Part shown: one piece after another, positions 35,204 through 44,061 of the stretch
Position numbering within the stretch: the first letter of the stretch is position 1
Layout: each line of letters begins with the position of its first letter
From: Saccharothrix deserti
Lineage (GTDB): Bacteria; Actinomycetota; Actinomycetes; Mycobacteriales; Pseudonocardiaceae
Reading direction: 5' to 3'
Assembly (NCBI RefSeq): GCF_009769385.1
Contig: NZ_ML775962.1
Span: 314,955-378,954, forward strand
Length of the DNA stretch: 64,000 nt
Notes under the pieces: model-generated
Seen by the model: the letters and a program-made list of their open reading frames with translations, nothing else
Told to the model about the DNA's origin: nothing
The model's database searches: none
Position numbers and translations under genes: made by a program

Positions 35204-37186
35204 TCACCGTTCGACGGGCGCGCCGGCCCGGCGCCAGGCGGTGTCGCGCAGCAGGCGGAGCCCGTTGAGCCCGACGATGACCGTCGAGCCTTCGTGCCCG
35301 AGGACGCCCAGGGGCAGCGGCAGGGTGCCGATCAGGTCCCACAGGACCAGTCCGGAGATGAACACCCCGGCGATGACGAGGTTCTGCACCACCAGGCGGC
35401 GGGCCGTTCGCGAGAGCGCGATGACGGTGGGGACGGTGGCGAGTTCGTCGCGGACGATGACCGCGTCGGCGGTCTCCAACGCGAGGTCGGACCCGGCGCG
35501 GCCCATGGCGATGCCGGTGTGGGCGGCGGCCAGGGCGGGGGCGTCGTTGACGCCGTCGCCGATCACGAGCACCTTGCGCCCGTCCTTCTCCTGTTCCCGC
35601 ACCGCGGCGACCTTGTCCTGCGGCAGCAGTCCGGCGCGGACGTCGGTGATGCCGACCTCGGTGGCGAGGCGGGCGGCGGCACGCGGGTTGTCGCCGGTCA
35701 GCAGCATCGGGGGACGGCCGGTCAACGCCGTGAGGGCGGCGACGGTGGCTGCCGCGTCGGGGCGCAGCCGGTCGGCGATGCCGAGCACGCCGACCGGACT
35801 CCCGTCGCGCCGGACGAGGACCGCGGTGCGGCCACCGGTCTCCAGCTCCTCGGCCACCGCCGCGACCCTGGTCGACGCCGCGTCACCGAGACCGTCGAGC
35901 AGGCGGGCGGGTGCGCCGACGGCGATCGCGTGGCCGTCGACGGTGGCGGTCACCCCGATGCCGGGGGTGGAGGTGAAGTCCCGCACGTCGGGTACGGCGA
36001 GGCCGCGGTTGCGGGCGGCGTCGACGATGGCGCGGGCCAGGGGGTGTTCGCTGGGGCGCTCGGCCCCGGCGGCCAAGGCCAGCAGGGCGTTCTCGTCCAG
36101 GCCGCTGCCGGCGAAGGTGCGGATGTCGGTGACGCGGGGAGTGCCCTCGGTGAGGGTGCCGGTCTTGTCCAGCGCGACCGCGTCGACCTGCCCGAGGCGC
36201 TCCATGACCACGGCGGACTTCACCAGCACACCGTGACGTCCGGCGTTCGCGATGGCCGAGAGCAGCGGTGGCATCGTGGCCAGCACCACCGCGCACGGCG
36301 AGGCGACGATCATGAACGTCATCGCGCGCAGCAGCGCACCGGTCAGATCGTCGCCGAAGCCCAGCGGGATGAGGAACACGGCCAGGGTGGCGAAGACCAT
36401 GCCCAGGGAGTACCGCTGCTCGACCTTCTCGATGAACAACTGGGTCGGGGCCTTGGTCTCGGAGGCTTCCTCGACCATGGCCACGATCCGGGCGATCACG
36501 GAGTCCGAAGCGTCGCGCTCGACCCGCACGCGCAGGGCGCCGGTGCCGTTGAGGGTGCCGGCGAACACCTCGTCGCCCGGCTCTTTGGCCACGGGCAGCG
36601 GTTCGCCGGTGATGGTGGCCTGGTCGACCTCGCTGGCCCCGTCCAGCACGCGCCCGTCGGCGCCGACGCGCTCGCCGGGCCGGACCAGGATCGTGTCCCC
36701 GACGGCGAGTTCGGCGGTGGCGACGGTCTCCTCGTCCCCGTCGTCGGTCAGCCTGGTGGCGGTGGTGGGAGCGAGATCGAGCAGCCCGCGGACCGCGTCC
36801 TGGGTCCGCGCGGTGGCCAACGCCTCCAGGGCGCCGGAGGTGGCGAAGATGACGATCAGCAGCGCGCCGTCCATCACCTGCCCGATCGCCGCCGCACCGA
36901 GCGCGGCGACGATCATCAGCAGGTCCACGTCCAGGGTCTTCTCCCGCAGCGCCTGCAAGCCCGCCCAGCCGGGTTCCCAGCCGCCGGTGACGTAGGCGAT
37001 CGCGTACAGCGGACCCCACGCCCAGGCCGAGAGGCCGGTGAGTTGCAACGGCAGCGCGATCAGGAACGCGATCGTGGCCGCGCCGGCCCAGCGTGCCTCG
37101 GCGAGCGCGAACACGCGGGTCCGCCGCTTCGGGGCGACGGGCTCACGTGTGGCGCGGGCCGGGCGCTCGGTGAGGGTCGAAGACAT
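35204..37186 (-). CDS. P1B-4-type heavy-metal ATPase (Co/Ni exporter, CtpD/CtpJ-like)
   Basis: The 660-residue pump has no N-terminal metal-binding domain, a TGEP actuator motif, the SPC metal motif in a membrane helix (IVASPCAVVLATMPP), the phosphorylation site DKTGTLTEG, an HP locus (SEHPLARAI), GDGVNDAP, and HEGST in the last membrane region. SPC plus HEG(G/S)T defines the P1B-4 group, which in mycobacteria (CtpD, CtpJ) exports cobalt and nickel. It is divergent from an NmtR-like sensor with a large shared palindrome in the 97-bp gap, so metal induction through that sensor is expected. Confidence 0.88.
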   Translation of the reverse strand: MSSTLTERPARATREPVAPKRRTRVFALAEARWAGAATIAFLIALPLQLTGLSAWAWGPLYAIAYVTGGWEPGWAGLQALREKTLDVDLLMIVAALGAAAIGQVMDGALLIVIFATSGALEALATARTQDAVRGLLDLAPTTATRLTDDGDEETVATAELAVGDTILVRPGERVGADGRVLDGASEVDQATITGEPLPVAKEPGDEVFAGTLNGTGALRVRVERDASDSVIARIVAMVEEASETKAPTQLFIEKVEQRYSLGMVFATLAVFLIPLGFGDDLTGALLRAMTFMIVASPCAVVLATMPPLLSAIANAGRHGVLVKSAVVMERLGQVDAVALDKTGTLTEGTPRVTDIRTFAGSGLDENALLALAAGAERPSEHPLARAIVDAARNRGLAVPDVRDFTSTPGIGVTATVDGHAIAVGAPARLLDGLGDAASTRVAAVAEELETGGRTAVLVRRDGSPVGVLGIADRLRPDAAATVAALTALTGRPPMLLTGDNPRAAARLATEVGITDVRAGLLPQDKVAAVREQEKDGRKVLVIGDGVNDAPALAAAHTGIAMGRAGSDLALETADAVIVRDELATVPTVIALSRTARRLVVQNLVIAGVFISGLVLWDLIGTLPLPLGVLGHEGSTVIVGLNGLRLLRDTAWRRAGAPVER

Positions 37187-37233
37187 GGCGACGGTGATCC
37201 TTCGCGTAGGCGGCCGGGCGACTCACGACAGTA

Positions 37234-37267
37234 CAGGAACACATGAAGAGGTATTCATTCGTTCCTG
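37234..37267. promoter_or_regulatory. 34-bp palindromic operator between the ATPase and NmtR-like genes
   Basis: The arms CAGGAAC (37234-37240)/GTTCCTG (37261-37267) and ATGAA (37243-37247)/TTCAT (37254-37258) are perfectly symmetric about a 6-base centre. This size suits an ArsR/SmtB dimer and lies in the shared divergent promoter region, 17 bases before the regulator ATG and 48 bases before the ATPase start. Confidence 0.75.
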
Positions 37268-37283
37268 CGCATAGGATGGTCGC

Positions 37284-37664
37284 ATGGGCCATGGAGTCGT
37301 CCGGACCACCGACAACGCCGTACCGCGCACCCGCCTGGACGCGGCCGGTGCGGCGAAGGTGGCCACCACCCTCCAGGCCCTCGCCACGCCGTCGCGGTTG
37401 CTGATCCTCGCCCGGCTGCGGGAAGGGCCGCTGCCGGCGACCGAGCTGGCCGCCGAGGTCGGCATGGAGCAGTCCGCCTGCTCCCACCAACTGCGCCTGC
37501 TGCGCAACCTCGGCCTGGTCGTGGGCGAACGCCGCGGGCGTTCGGTGGTCTACGCCCTCTACGACCACCACGTCGCCGAACTGCTCGACCAGGCCGTCTA
37601 CCACGTCGAACACCTCCGCCTCGGCCTCAGCGACGCCCCACAAGACCTCGCCGACAGCGACTGA
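37284..37664 (+). CDS. nmtR: NmtR-like ArsR-family nickel/cobalt sensor
   Basis: The 126-residue repressor begins MGHGV, as NmtR of Mycobacterium tuberculosis does, and has the ArsR winged helix with recognition segment MEQSACSHQLRLLRNLGLV. The last helix carries Asp94, His95/96, His107 and His110 (YDHHVAELL; VYHVEHLRLG), the alpha-5 site of NmtR; the N-terminal Gly-His adds the extra ligands used for nickel. Metal binding would release the operator at 37234 and allow the divergent ATPase to be made. An additional Cys (ACSH) in the recognition helix is not a known ligand in NmtR. Confidence 0.85.
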   Translation: MGHGVVRTTDNAVPRTRLDAAGAAKVATTLQALATPSRLLILARLREGPLPATELAAEVGMEQSACSHQLRLLRNLGLVVGERRGRSVVYALYDHHVAELLDQAVYHVEHLRLGLSDAPQDLADSD

Positions 37665-37791
37665 GCGGCGGCAACTCCTCTGACGATGAGGAATAGCGGA
37701 AGATCACGCGCGGGATGAACTGCCGCGCTACCGCGAACGGGGTTCGGGGGTGGACGGCTGAGCGTCCACCCCCTTCCGCCGTGAAGGGTGG

Positions 37792-39243
37792 TCAGGTCGT
37801 AACGCGGAACGTGGCGTCGTTGCGGCCTACCGCGGTGGTGATCGGTTCGAGCTTGAGCTGATAGGCGTAGTGGCGGATGTAGCGGTCGGGGACGTTGTAG
37901 GACTGGAAGGAACTCCACGACGACGACGCCAAGCCCGTGACCTGCCGGAACGTCGCGTCACCCTGGAACGTCGTGCTGCCGTCGTAGGGCGCGAGCACGA
38001 AGTCGTAGTTCACGTGCCGCAGGTAGTAGCCGGGGAAGTTGACCGACTGGAACGACACGGCCGACGGGTCGGCGAGGCCGGGCATGATCCGGAACTGGGA
38101 GTCCTGGACGGGGCTGACGTTCGGGTCGATGCGCACGTCGAAGTCGGCGTGGCGCACGAACCGGTCCTGGAAGTTGAAGGACTGGACCCGGTTGACCGGC
38201 CTGCTGACGCCGTACTTGCCCAGCACGCGGCTCTCCTCGGCGGCGGTCAGGCTCATGATGCCGCCGTGGCGCTTGCGGTTGGCGCCGAGCGCGTAGTCCG
38301 ACACCGTGCGGAAGTTGTTCGTGCTGCCGAGGTTGGTCGACGTGATCGGCATGTACCCGCGGCCGGTGGCGTACTGGTCCAGCCACAGGCCCCACTCGTT
38401 GCGGTCGTTGAACGGCATCCACATCGGGCCTTCGACCACGTTGCCGCCGGTCGCGCCGTTGGAGATGCCCATGTGGGACAGGTCGCCGATCCGCGTCCAC
38501 GAGCCGAGGATCGAGTTGCTGCCCTCGATGGTGATCTGCCCGTCGGCGGACGCGCGGTAGTAGCGGAAGCCGCCGACGCTGGTGGGCGACTCCACGATCT
38601 GGGTGTCGATGATGCCCTGGCCCGCGCCCCGGTCGATGTAGAGGGTCGGCGCGCTGACCGTGCGGAAGTCACGGGTCCGCGTGTAGTAGATGCGGTGCTT
38701 CTTGACGCCGTTGAGGGTCGCGTTCGTCGCCCAGTAGATGACGTAGTCACCGGTCGCCGGGTCGAAGATCGCCTCGGGCGCCCACGCGTCACCCGCGCCG
38801 GAGATCGCGCCGGCGACGTTCAGCAGGCGCGGCGCGGACCAGTTCACCAGGTCCGTGGACTCCCACACGACGAGCTGGGTGCTGCCGCGGTTGGCCGCGT
38901 CGCTCCACGACGTGCCGCTCGCGATGCGCAGGTCGGTCGCGATGATCCAGTACCGGTCGCCCGCGGGGGAGCGGACGAGTGCGGGGTCGCGCACACCGCG
39001 GGTGCCCACGGTGGACAGCAGGACGGGAGCGCGGTCGTTCAGGTCGGTCCAGTGCAGGCCGTCCTTGCTGTGGGCGAAGTAGATCTGCTCGCCGATCGCG
39101 CTCTCCCCGGTGAAGTGCGCCATCAGGTAGCCGGTGAACGGGTCCGCGGCGGACGCGCGGTCCACGGCGAACAGGACCTGGGCGCTGATCAGCATGACCA
39201 TCGCACCCAGCATCGCGCCGATCCGCGACAGTGTTCGTTGCAC
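37792..39243 (-). CDS. secreted GH43-type arabinan-active enzyme with C-terminal AbfB domain
   Basis: The GTG at 39243 follows GAGGAGAAG, giving 483 residues with a signal peptide ending near ASA-A (about 33). The catalytic part (35-335) is a five-bladed propeller like GH43/GH117 enzymes: GVRDPALVRS, WESTDLVNWSAPR, AWAPEAIFDP and DTQIVES supply typical acidic residues. The last ~140 residues are an AbfB (CBM42) arabinofuranose-binding beta-trefoil, with three repeats each containing S(F)N/V..F...YIRH-like blocks (FNFQDRFVRHAD, VNFPGYYLRHVN, YNVPDRYIRHYA). It is downstream of another AbfB/GH43 gene by 17 bases and likely co-transcribed. Likely target is arabinan or arabinoxylan side chains. 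Confidence 0.82.
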   Translation of the reverse strand: MQRTLSRIGAMLGAMVMLISAQVLFAVDRASAADPFTGYLMAHFTGESAIGEQIYFAHSKDGLHWTDLNDRAPVLLSTVGTRGVRDPALVRSPAGDRYWIIATDLRIASGTSWSDAANRGSTQLVVWESTDLVNWSAPRLLNVAGAISGAGDAWAPEAIFDPATGDYVIYWATNATLNGVKKHRIYYTRTRDFRTVSAPTLYIDRGAGQGIIDTQIVESPTSVGGFRYYRASADGQITIEGSNSILGSWTRIGDLSHMGISNGATGGNVVEGPMWMPFNDRNEWGLWLDQYATGRGYMPITSTNLGSTNNFRTVSDYALGANRKRHGGIMSLTAAEESRVLGKYGVSRPVNRVQSFNFQDRFVRHADFDVRIDPNVSPVQDSQFRIMPGLADPSAVSFQSVNFPGYYLRHVNYDFVLAPYDGSTTFQGDATFRQVTGLASSSWSSFQSYNVPDRYIRHYAYQLKLEPITTAVGRNDATFRVTT

Positions 39244-39260
39244 GGGTTCTTCTCCTCGGA

Positions 39261-40658
39261 TCAGAGGGTGGGGACGATCGGGGCGATGGTGCCGTCGGCG
39301 TTGAACGTCATGCGGTCGACGGTGACCTCGCGGTTGGTGCCGTTGCCCCCGGGCACGGCGAACCGGTGGTAGGCGATGTACCAGGTGTCGGTGCCGGGCG
39401 CCTGCACCACCGAGTGGTGGCCGGGCCCCTTGATGCCCAGCTCCAGCCGCTTCTGCAGTACGACACCGCGTTTGGTCCACGGTCCGAGCGGCGACGGGCC
39501 GGTCGCGTAGGCGACCTGGTAGTTCTCGTCACGGGTGTCGTTCTCGGACCACATGAAGTAGTAGGTGCCGTTGCGCTTGAGCACGAACGACGCCTCGCGG
39601 TACCCCGTCGTGGTGATCGTGCGCACCGCCGCGGGGTCGAACGAGACCATGTCGGCGTTCAGCGGCACGACGTGCGCCGACCCGTTGCCCCAGTACAGGT
39701 AGGACTGCCCGTTGTCGTCGGTGAACACCATCGGGTCGATGGCCTGCCCCGGGTACGCGCCCGCCCGGATCAGCGGCTTGCCGAGCGCGTCGCGGAACGG
39801 CCCGGTGGGGGAGTCGGACACGGCGACGCCGAGGTGCTTGGCCGTGTCGCCGGACGCCGCCCCGCCGCTGAAGTACAGGTAGTAGCGCCCGTTCTTGGCG
39901 ACCACCGCCGGCGCCCACGCCGAGTTGTCCGCCCAGGACACGTCCGGCCCGTGGTCCAGGATCACGCCGTGGTCGGTCCAGTTGACCAGATCGGTCGAGG
40001 AGAACGCCTTGTAGTAGGGCGCGGACCAGCTCGCGTAACCGTCGGTCGTCGGGTACAGGTAGTACCGGCCGTTGAAGTTGGTGATGTGCGGGTCGGCGAA
40101 CAGGCCGGGGATGACCGGTCCCTTGTTGGTCTTCGGGGTCCACGGGGCGGTCAGCCGGAACGAGCTGTCGGCGCGGAACTGCGCGGTGTCCTGGTTCGCG
40201 TCCACCCACAGCTCGAAGTTGCGGTGCCGCAGCCGCCGGTCCGGGAAGTTGAACGACACCAGCGACACCGAGCCGGTCACCGAACCGGTGACCGCGCAGA
40301 ACGTCGCGTCCCCGCGGAACGTCGGTGTGCCCGTGTTGGCTTCCAGGAGCACGCGGTAGTCCCGGTGCCGCAGGAACATCCCGTTGGCCGCTTGGAACGA
40401 GTAGCACGACGGCGACGCCAGGCCGGAGACGACGGTGAACGTGGCGTCCGACTTGGTCTGCGCCGAACTGCCGGAGGTCACGGCGGCGAGCCCGCCCAGG
40501 TAGTCGGCGTGCCGGACGAACCGACCCGGGTAGTTCACGGATTCCAGCGACCGCGCTCCGGTGGGCAGCGTGTCCGCGGACGCCGGGGTGACGGGCAGGG
40601 TGAGTGTCGAGGCGATGACGAGGGACGACACCACAAGAGCGCGTGCTCGTCGGTTCAT
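39261..40658 (-). CDS. secreted arabinofuranosidase/xylosidase-type GH43 with N-terminal AbfB domain
   Basis: The 465-residue protein has a signal peptide ending at ASA-D (about 28), then an AbfB beta-trefoil (about 35-170; VNYPGRFVRHAD, FQAANGMFLRHRD, FNFPDRRLRHRN), then a GH43 propeller. GH43 acids are visible: FADPHITNFNG (general base Asp), AIDPMVFTD (pKa modulator Asp) and GYREASFVLKRNG (acid Glu). The domain order is the mirror of the next gene. With that gene it would release arabinose from plant polymers outside the cell. Upstream lies a LacI-type operator (40740), so induction by a sugar-responsive LacI-family regulator is likely; no such regulator is in the window. Confidence 0.85.
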   Translation of the reverse strand: MNRRARALVVSSLVIASTLTLPVTPASADTLPTGARSLESVNYPGRFVRHADYLGGLAAVTSGSSAQTKSDATFTVVSGLASPSCYSFQAANGMFLRHRDYRVLLEANTGTPTFRGDATFCAVTGSVTGSVSLVSFNFPDRRLRHRNFELWVDANQDTAQFRADSSFRLTAPWTPKTNKGPVIPGLFADPHITNFNGRYYLYPTTDGYASWSAPYYKAFSSTDLVNWTDHGVILDHGPDVSWADNSAWAPAVVAKNGRYYLYFSGGAASGDTAKHLGVAVSDSPTGPFRDALGKPLIRAGAYPGQAIDPMVFTDDNGQSYLYWGNGSAHVVPLNADMVSFDPAAVRTITTTGYREASFVLKRNGTYYFMWSENDTRDENYQVAYATGPSPLGPWTKRGVVLQKRLELGIKGPGHHSVVQAPGTDTWYIAYHRFAVPGGNGTNREVTVDRMTFNADGTIAPIVPTL

Positions 40659-40739
40659 GGTCTGCTCCGATCTGCGTTGGTCGGGGCGAGGCAGGGGATG
40701 CGCGCAGGGACGTCAGCAACCGATCACAATTGTTGGAAG

Positions 40740-40751
40740 GTGAGCGCTAAC
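40740..40751. promoter_or_regulatory. LacI-family-type operator upstream of the GH43 pair
   Basis: GTGAGCGCTAAC is a near-palindrome centred on GC, one base from the GTTAGCGCTAAC form common for sugar-responsive LacI-family regulators. It lies 82 bases upstream of the minus-strand start at 40658. Confidence 0.6.
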
Positions 40752-40920
40752 ATCATTTAACAAACGGGCTTCACCGTGGCGGCAGGAAGACTGCTGTGCC
40801 ATGTAACGGACTCCTCGCGTCGCTGCGGGCAGCAAGGAGTATGTGTGTTGTCGGGCGTTGGCAGCAAGGGTCTACCGATGATGATCAGCGGATGTTGACG
40901 CCTCGCCTGGCCGGTCCTAT

Positions 40921-40932
40921 GTTATCGCTAAC
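40921..40932. promoter_or_regulatory. second LacI-type operator, before the truncated secreted gene
   Basis: GTTATCGCTAAC resembles the site at 40740 and lies 35 bases before the ATG of the broken plus-strand gene, suggesting that a divergent carbohydrate gene shared the same regulator. Confidence 0.55.
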
Positions 40933-40966
40933 TTCGAGCAGTGACGCTGACGTCAGGGAGCCTGGA

Positions 40967-41311
40967 ATGCCCCAGGTCCCCGGCGACGTCGGTTCCTCAC
41001 CGCGATCCTCGTGGTCGTCTCCCTCACGGCGACGTCCCTGCTCGCGTCGGCGGCACGTGGTGAGGCGGCGATCGACCAGGGGCCGGCCGACGCCGTACTT
41101 CCTGTGGAACCTGGGCAACAGCACGAACAACGTCGGCGACGGCTACCTGTTCGCGACCGGCGACACCTACCGGGCCGCCATCGCGTCGGGCAACTGGTCG
41201 ACCGAGCAGACCGCCGACAGCAAGCGTGCGCTGACCCGCGGCGCGTGGGGCGGGTCGTGGTCATCGAATCTCCTGTCGCGGGACAAGGCCGCGCCGGAAT
41301 TCGAGCAGGCC
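40967..41311 (+). pseudogene. truncated, frameshifted secreted protein (probable former carbohydrate enzyme)
   Basis: ATG 40967 has AGGGAG seven bases upstream. A signal-peptide-like segment (RRRRFLTAILVVVSLTATSL, LLASAARGEA) appears in one frame between 40985 and 41075, and a mature-protein-like segment (PYFLWNLGNSTNNVGDGYLF; YRAAIASGNWSTEQTADSKR) in another from about 41090 to 41310. The frame must change at least once, and the sequence then runs into the end of the tetR gene with no remaining domain. The gene has lost its 3' part. Its shared LacI-type operator suggests it belonged to the arabinan-utilisation set. The enzyme family is not recognisable from what is left. Confidence 0.55.
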
Positions 41312-42034
41312 CTAGTCCCTGGTCGGGGTGATCAACGCGAGGGTCGCCTGTCGCTTCTCGGCGAGCAGTCGCAGGCCCTCGCGGGCGGTGGCGCCGACGT
41401 CCTCGGGGCTCGCCGTTTCCGGTCCGAGCAGGGCGGTCACCGCCGCGCCCATGACCTTGTCCGGGGAGTCGACCTCGATGTTCGGCAGGATGTCCGCGTT
41501 GGCGCTCGCCCGGACGAACCCGTGGATGAACCCGTCGATGAGCGCGCACAACGCGTAGGCCTGTTCCTCCAGCGGCCAGTCGGTGCGGGCCAGCCCGTGC
41601 CGGCGCAACACCGGCAGCACCTCGTACGCCAGGGCGGCCGGGCCCAACGTGTTGAGCAGTTCCTTGCTGCGCGGGTCGTTGGCGAGCACGCCGAGCAGGT
41701 CGACGTCGGCGGTCAGCACCGCGCGGACGAACGGGTGGTCGAGCGTGGTGCGGACCGCCTTCGGGAACAGCCGGTGGGGGCGGGCCAGGTCCGAGTCGGC
41801 GGTCAGGGCCGCTTCGTATTCGTCCACAGTGGCCAGGAAGTCCCGGGCGAACAGCCCGACGAACAGGTCTTCCTTGGTCTCCCAGTACTGGTAGGCGGTG
41901 CCCTTGCCGACGTGTGCCTTCTCGGCGATCTCGGCCACCGTGACGCCCTTGACGCCGCGCCGCAGCACGAGTTCGCCCGCGACGGCGAGGATCCGGGCCG
42001 CCTTCTCGGACTCGTGTTCGGGCAGCAGCGTCAT
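41312..42034 (-). CDS. TetR-family repressor next to a FAD monooxygenase
   Basis: The 240-residue protein has a TetR N-terminal helix-turn-helix (RILAVAGELVLRRGVKGVTV; EIAEKAHVGKGTAYQYWETK) and a helical ligand-binding domain. It is encoded 53 bases downstream of the monooxygenase, same strand. It probably represses the monooxygenase gene and itself, through the inverted repeat near 43326. The ligand is unknown, but would be a substrate of the oxygenase or a toxic aromatic compound. Confidence 0.82.
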   Translation of the reverse strand: MTLLPEHESEKAARILAVAGELVLRRGVKGVTVAEIAEKAHVGKGTAYQYWETKEDLFVGLFARDFLATVDEYEAALTADSDLARPHRLFPKAVRTTLDHPFVRAVLTADVDLLGVLANDPRSKELLNTLGPAALAYEVLPVLRRHGLARTDWPLEEQAYALCALIDGFIHGFVRASANADILPNIEVDSPDKVMGAAVTALLGPETASPEDVGATAREGLRLLAEKRQATLALITPTRD

Positions 42035-42087
42035 CGTCGTTCTCCAGTCTGGGCAAGCCGGTCAGACCCCGGCGGGGAGCTCGTCCA

Positions 42088-43308
42088 TCATGCCCGAGTG
42101 ATGTCGGCTCCGTTCATCCGAGCCGCCTTGTTGTGCGCGCTCCACCACCGGAAGGGAGCTCCCACCACACGCCTGCCGTTCAGCACGGTCAGCGCCCGGC
42201 GCATCCCGACCTGGAACCGGTTGTCCGGCGTGAAGAACGTCTGTTTCTTGATCCCGTCCTTCTGGTAGTAGTCGATGTAGGGCCGCAGCCCGGCCTCCCA
42301 TTCGGTGAGGGCGCGCTCCAGGTCGTCGGGGTGACGCGCCAGCATCGTGCCCAGCAGTTGCGCGCCGGCCAGGCCCGACGATGCCCCCATTCCGGCGTAC
42401 AGCGTCACGCACCACGCCGCGTCGCCCACCAGGACCACGCGACCGCGGTGCCAGCTGTCCATGCGCACCTGCTCGACCGAGTCGAACAGCAGCTCGTCGG
42501 TGGACTCCATGGCCGCGACCACGTCGTCGAGGGTGCGCCCGAGCGGTTCGGGGCCGTACCTCGCGCGGATCCGCTCGGCCGGCGACGCGGTGAACTCGGC
42601 GTCCACGTCGTCGGTGCGGTAGGACAGCAGCACGGTCGGGTCGTGGTCGGAGAACGGGAACACCCACATCGACCGACCGGGCTCCAGCAACGTCGCCCCG
42701 TCCCCCTTCTCCAGTCCGGCGGGCACACCGGTGAACTCGAAGGCGGCGATCATGAAGTTCAGCCGGTGCAGGTACTTCTCGTGCGGTCCGAACACCAGCG
42801 ACCGGACCGTGGAGCGGAGTCCGTCCGTGCCGACGACCAGGTCGAACCGCTCGGTGGCCACGGTGCCGTCCGCGGAGTTCGTCAGCGTGACGTCCACCCC
42901 GTCGGCGTCCTGCTCGATCTTCGTCGGCACGGTCGAGTAGCGGACCTCGACCTCCGGCGGAAGCTTGGCGAAGGCCGCCCGCTCGACGTCGCCGCGCAGC
43001 ATCAGCCACACGTCACCCGGGAAGTCCTTGAAGCTCAGCCCCTGCCGTCGGTTGCCGTCGCGGTCGATGTCGAAGTGGGTGCCCGGTGTGGTGCGGTCGT
43101 GCACCCCGTCCAGCAGCCCCAACCGCTCGGCGGCGGTCTTGCCCGCGCCGAACAGGCCGATGAAGTAGCCCCCGGACCGCCGTGCCGGCGCCTTCTCCAC
43201 GACGACCGGGGTCCACCCGATGCCGTGCAACCGCAGCGCCGTGGCGATCCCGCTGATCCCCAGCCCGACCACCAACACCCGGCGCGCCCTGTTCTCGATC
43301 AAGTCCAT
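42088..43308 (-). CDS. FAD-dependent monooxygenase (PHBH fold)
   Basis: The 406-residue protein has the dinucleotide motif VLVVGLGISGIATALRL near the N-terminus, the NAD(P)H/FAD-linked DG motif (FDLVVGTDGLRSTVR), and the late FAD motif GRVVLVGDAAWC (about 285-296). It belongs to the group of class A flavin hydroxylases that includes TetX-like and aromatic hydroxylases. No membrane segment is seen. It is paired with a TetR repressor, an arrangement common for inducible detoxification of antibiotics or aromatic compounds. Substrate unknown. Confidence 0.82.
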   Translation of the reverse strand: MDLIENRARRVLVVGLGISGIATALRLHGIGWTPVVVEKAPARRSGGYFIGLFGAGKTAAERLGLLDGVHDRTTPGTHFDIDRDGNRRQGLSFKDFPGDVWLMLRGDVERAAFAKLPPEVEVRYSTVPTKIEQDADGVDVTLTNSADGTVATERFDLVVGTDGLRSTVRSLVFGPHEKYLHRLNFMIAAFEFTGVPAGLEKGDGATLLEPGRSMWVFPFSDHDPTVLLSYRTDDVDAEFTASPAERIRARYGPEPLGRTLDDVVAAMESTDELLFDSVEQVRMDSWHRGRVVLVGDAAWCVTLYAGMGASSGLAGAQLLGTMLARHPDDLERALTEWEAGLRPYIDYYQKDGIKKQTFFTPDNRFQVGMRRALTVLNGRRVVGAPFRWWSAHNKAARMNGADITRA

Positions 43309-43325
43309 ACGACCACCGTAGACCG

Positions 43326-43352
43326 ACTGACCATATTCGTCATTCAGTCAGT
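43326..43352. promoter_or_regulatory. inverted repeat upstream of the FAD monooxygenase
   Basis: ACTGAC (43326-43331) and GTCAGT (43347-43352) flank 15 bases, within 45 bases of the monooxygenase start. It is a plausible TetR operator, weaker than the one at 43440. Confidence 0.45.
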
Positions 43353-43439
43353 TCAGTGACGAGGGTCACTGGGGAAGTCATGGTTCGCCACGTGCCCGGT
43401 CGTGGGTGGTCGGCGGCCGTGTGGCGCCTCGCCACCGCC

Positions 43440-43461
43440 ATACCAACCTTCCGGTTGGTAT
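43440..43461. promoter_or_regulatory. TetR operator of the SMR efflux operon
   Basis: ATACCAACC-TTCC-GGTTGGTAT is a perfect 9+4+9 palindrome ending nine bases before the GTG of the tetR gene. This strongly implies autoregulation of the regulator/SMR operon. Confidence 0.8.
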
Positions 43462-43470
43462 GGTTGCCCG

Positions 43471-44061
43471 GTGACGAATTCTCGCGCGCACATCCTGGAC
43501 AGCGCGTTGGCGCTGCTCCGGTCGGGCGGCACGGTGTCGCTGGAGTCCGCGGCCCAGCGCTCAGGACTGACCAAACCCGGCCTGATGCACCACTTCCGCA
43601 CGAAAGAGGCGTTGATGGTCGCGCTGGTCGACCACGTGGTGGACCGGTGGGAGCGCGAACTGGCGGACCGCCTGCCCACGCCGCCGACCGAGGCGTCGGC
43701 CCGTGACCGGGTGCTGGCCTACCTGGACTGGGCGCTGTCGGGCGAGTTCGACAACGCCGACCTGGTCATGCTGGCCGACCCGCGCCTGCGCGACCGGCTG
43801 ACCACCCGTTGGGGGCAGCGGCTCGCGCCGTGGATCGACCTGCCCGCCGACCTGCCCACCGAAGTGCGCGCCCGGCTGGCGGCGGTGCGGATGCTGGCCG
43901 ACGGCGTGTGGCTGGCCGACGCGATCGAGGTGTTCCCGCTGGCCGCCGACGAACGCCACCGGGTGCGCGCCGCGGCGCTGCGACTGCTCGACGACCCGAC
44001 CGACGACCCGACCGACGGCACACCCGCCGACGAAGGCCGAACGATGGGAATCGAACGATGA
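43471..44061 (+). CDS. TetR-family repressor of an SMR efflux gene
   Basis: I chose GTG 43471 just after the palindrome; the frame extends upstream to 43402 but would pass through the operator. The 196-residue protein has a TetR helix-turn-helix (ILDSALALLRSGGTVSLESA; RSGLTKPGLMHHFRTKEALM) and a Leu/Ala-rich ligand domain. Near its C-terminus is a short DDPTDDPTDG duplication. The stop overlaps the start of the SMR gene by four bases. Regulation of the SMR pump through the 43440 operator is expected, with a cationic drug-like inducer. Confidence 0.85.
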   Translation: MTNSRAHILDSALALLRSGGTVSLESAAQRSGLTKPGLMHHFRTKEALMVALVDHVVDRWERELADRLPTPPTEASARDRVLAYLDWALSGEFDNADLVMLADPRLRDRLTTRWGQRLAPWIDLPADLPTEVRARLAAVRMLADGVWLADAIEVFPLAADERHRVRAAALRLLDDPTDDPTDGTPADEGRTMGIER

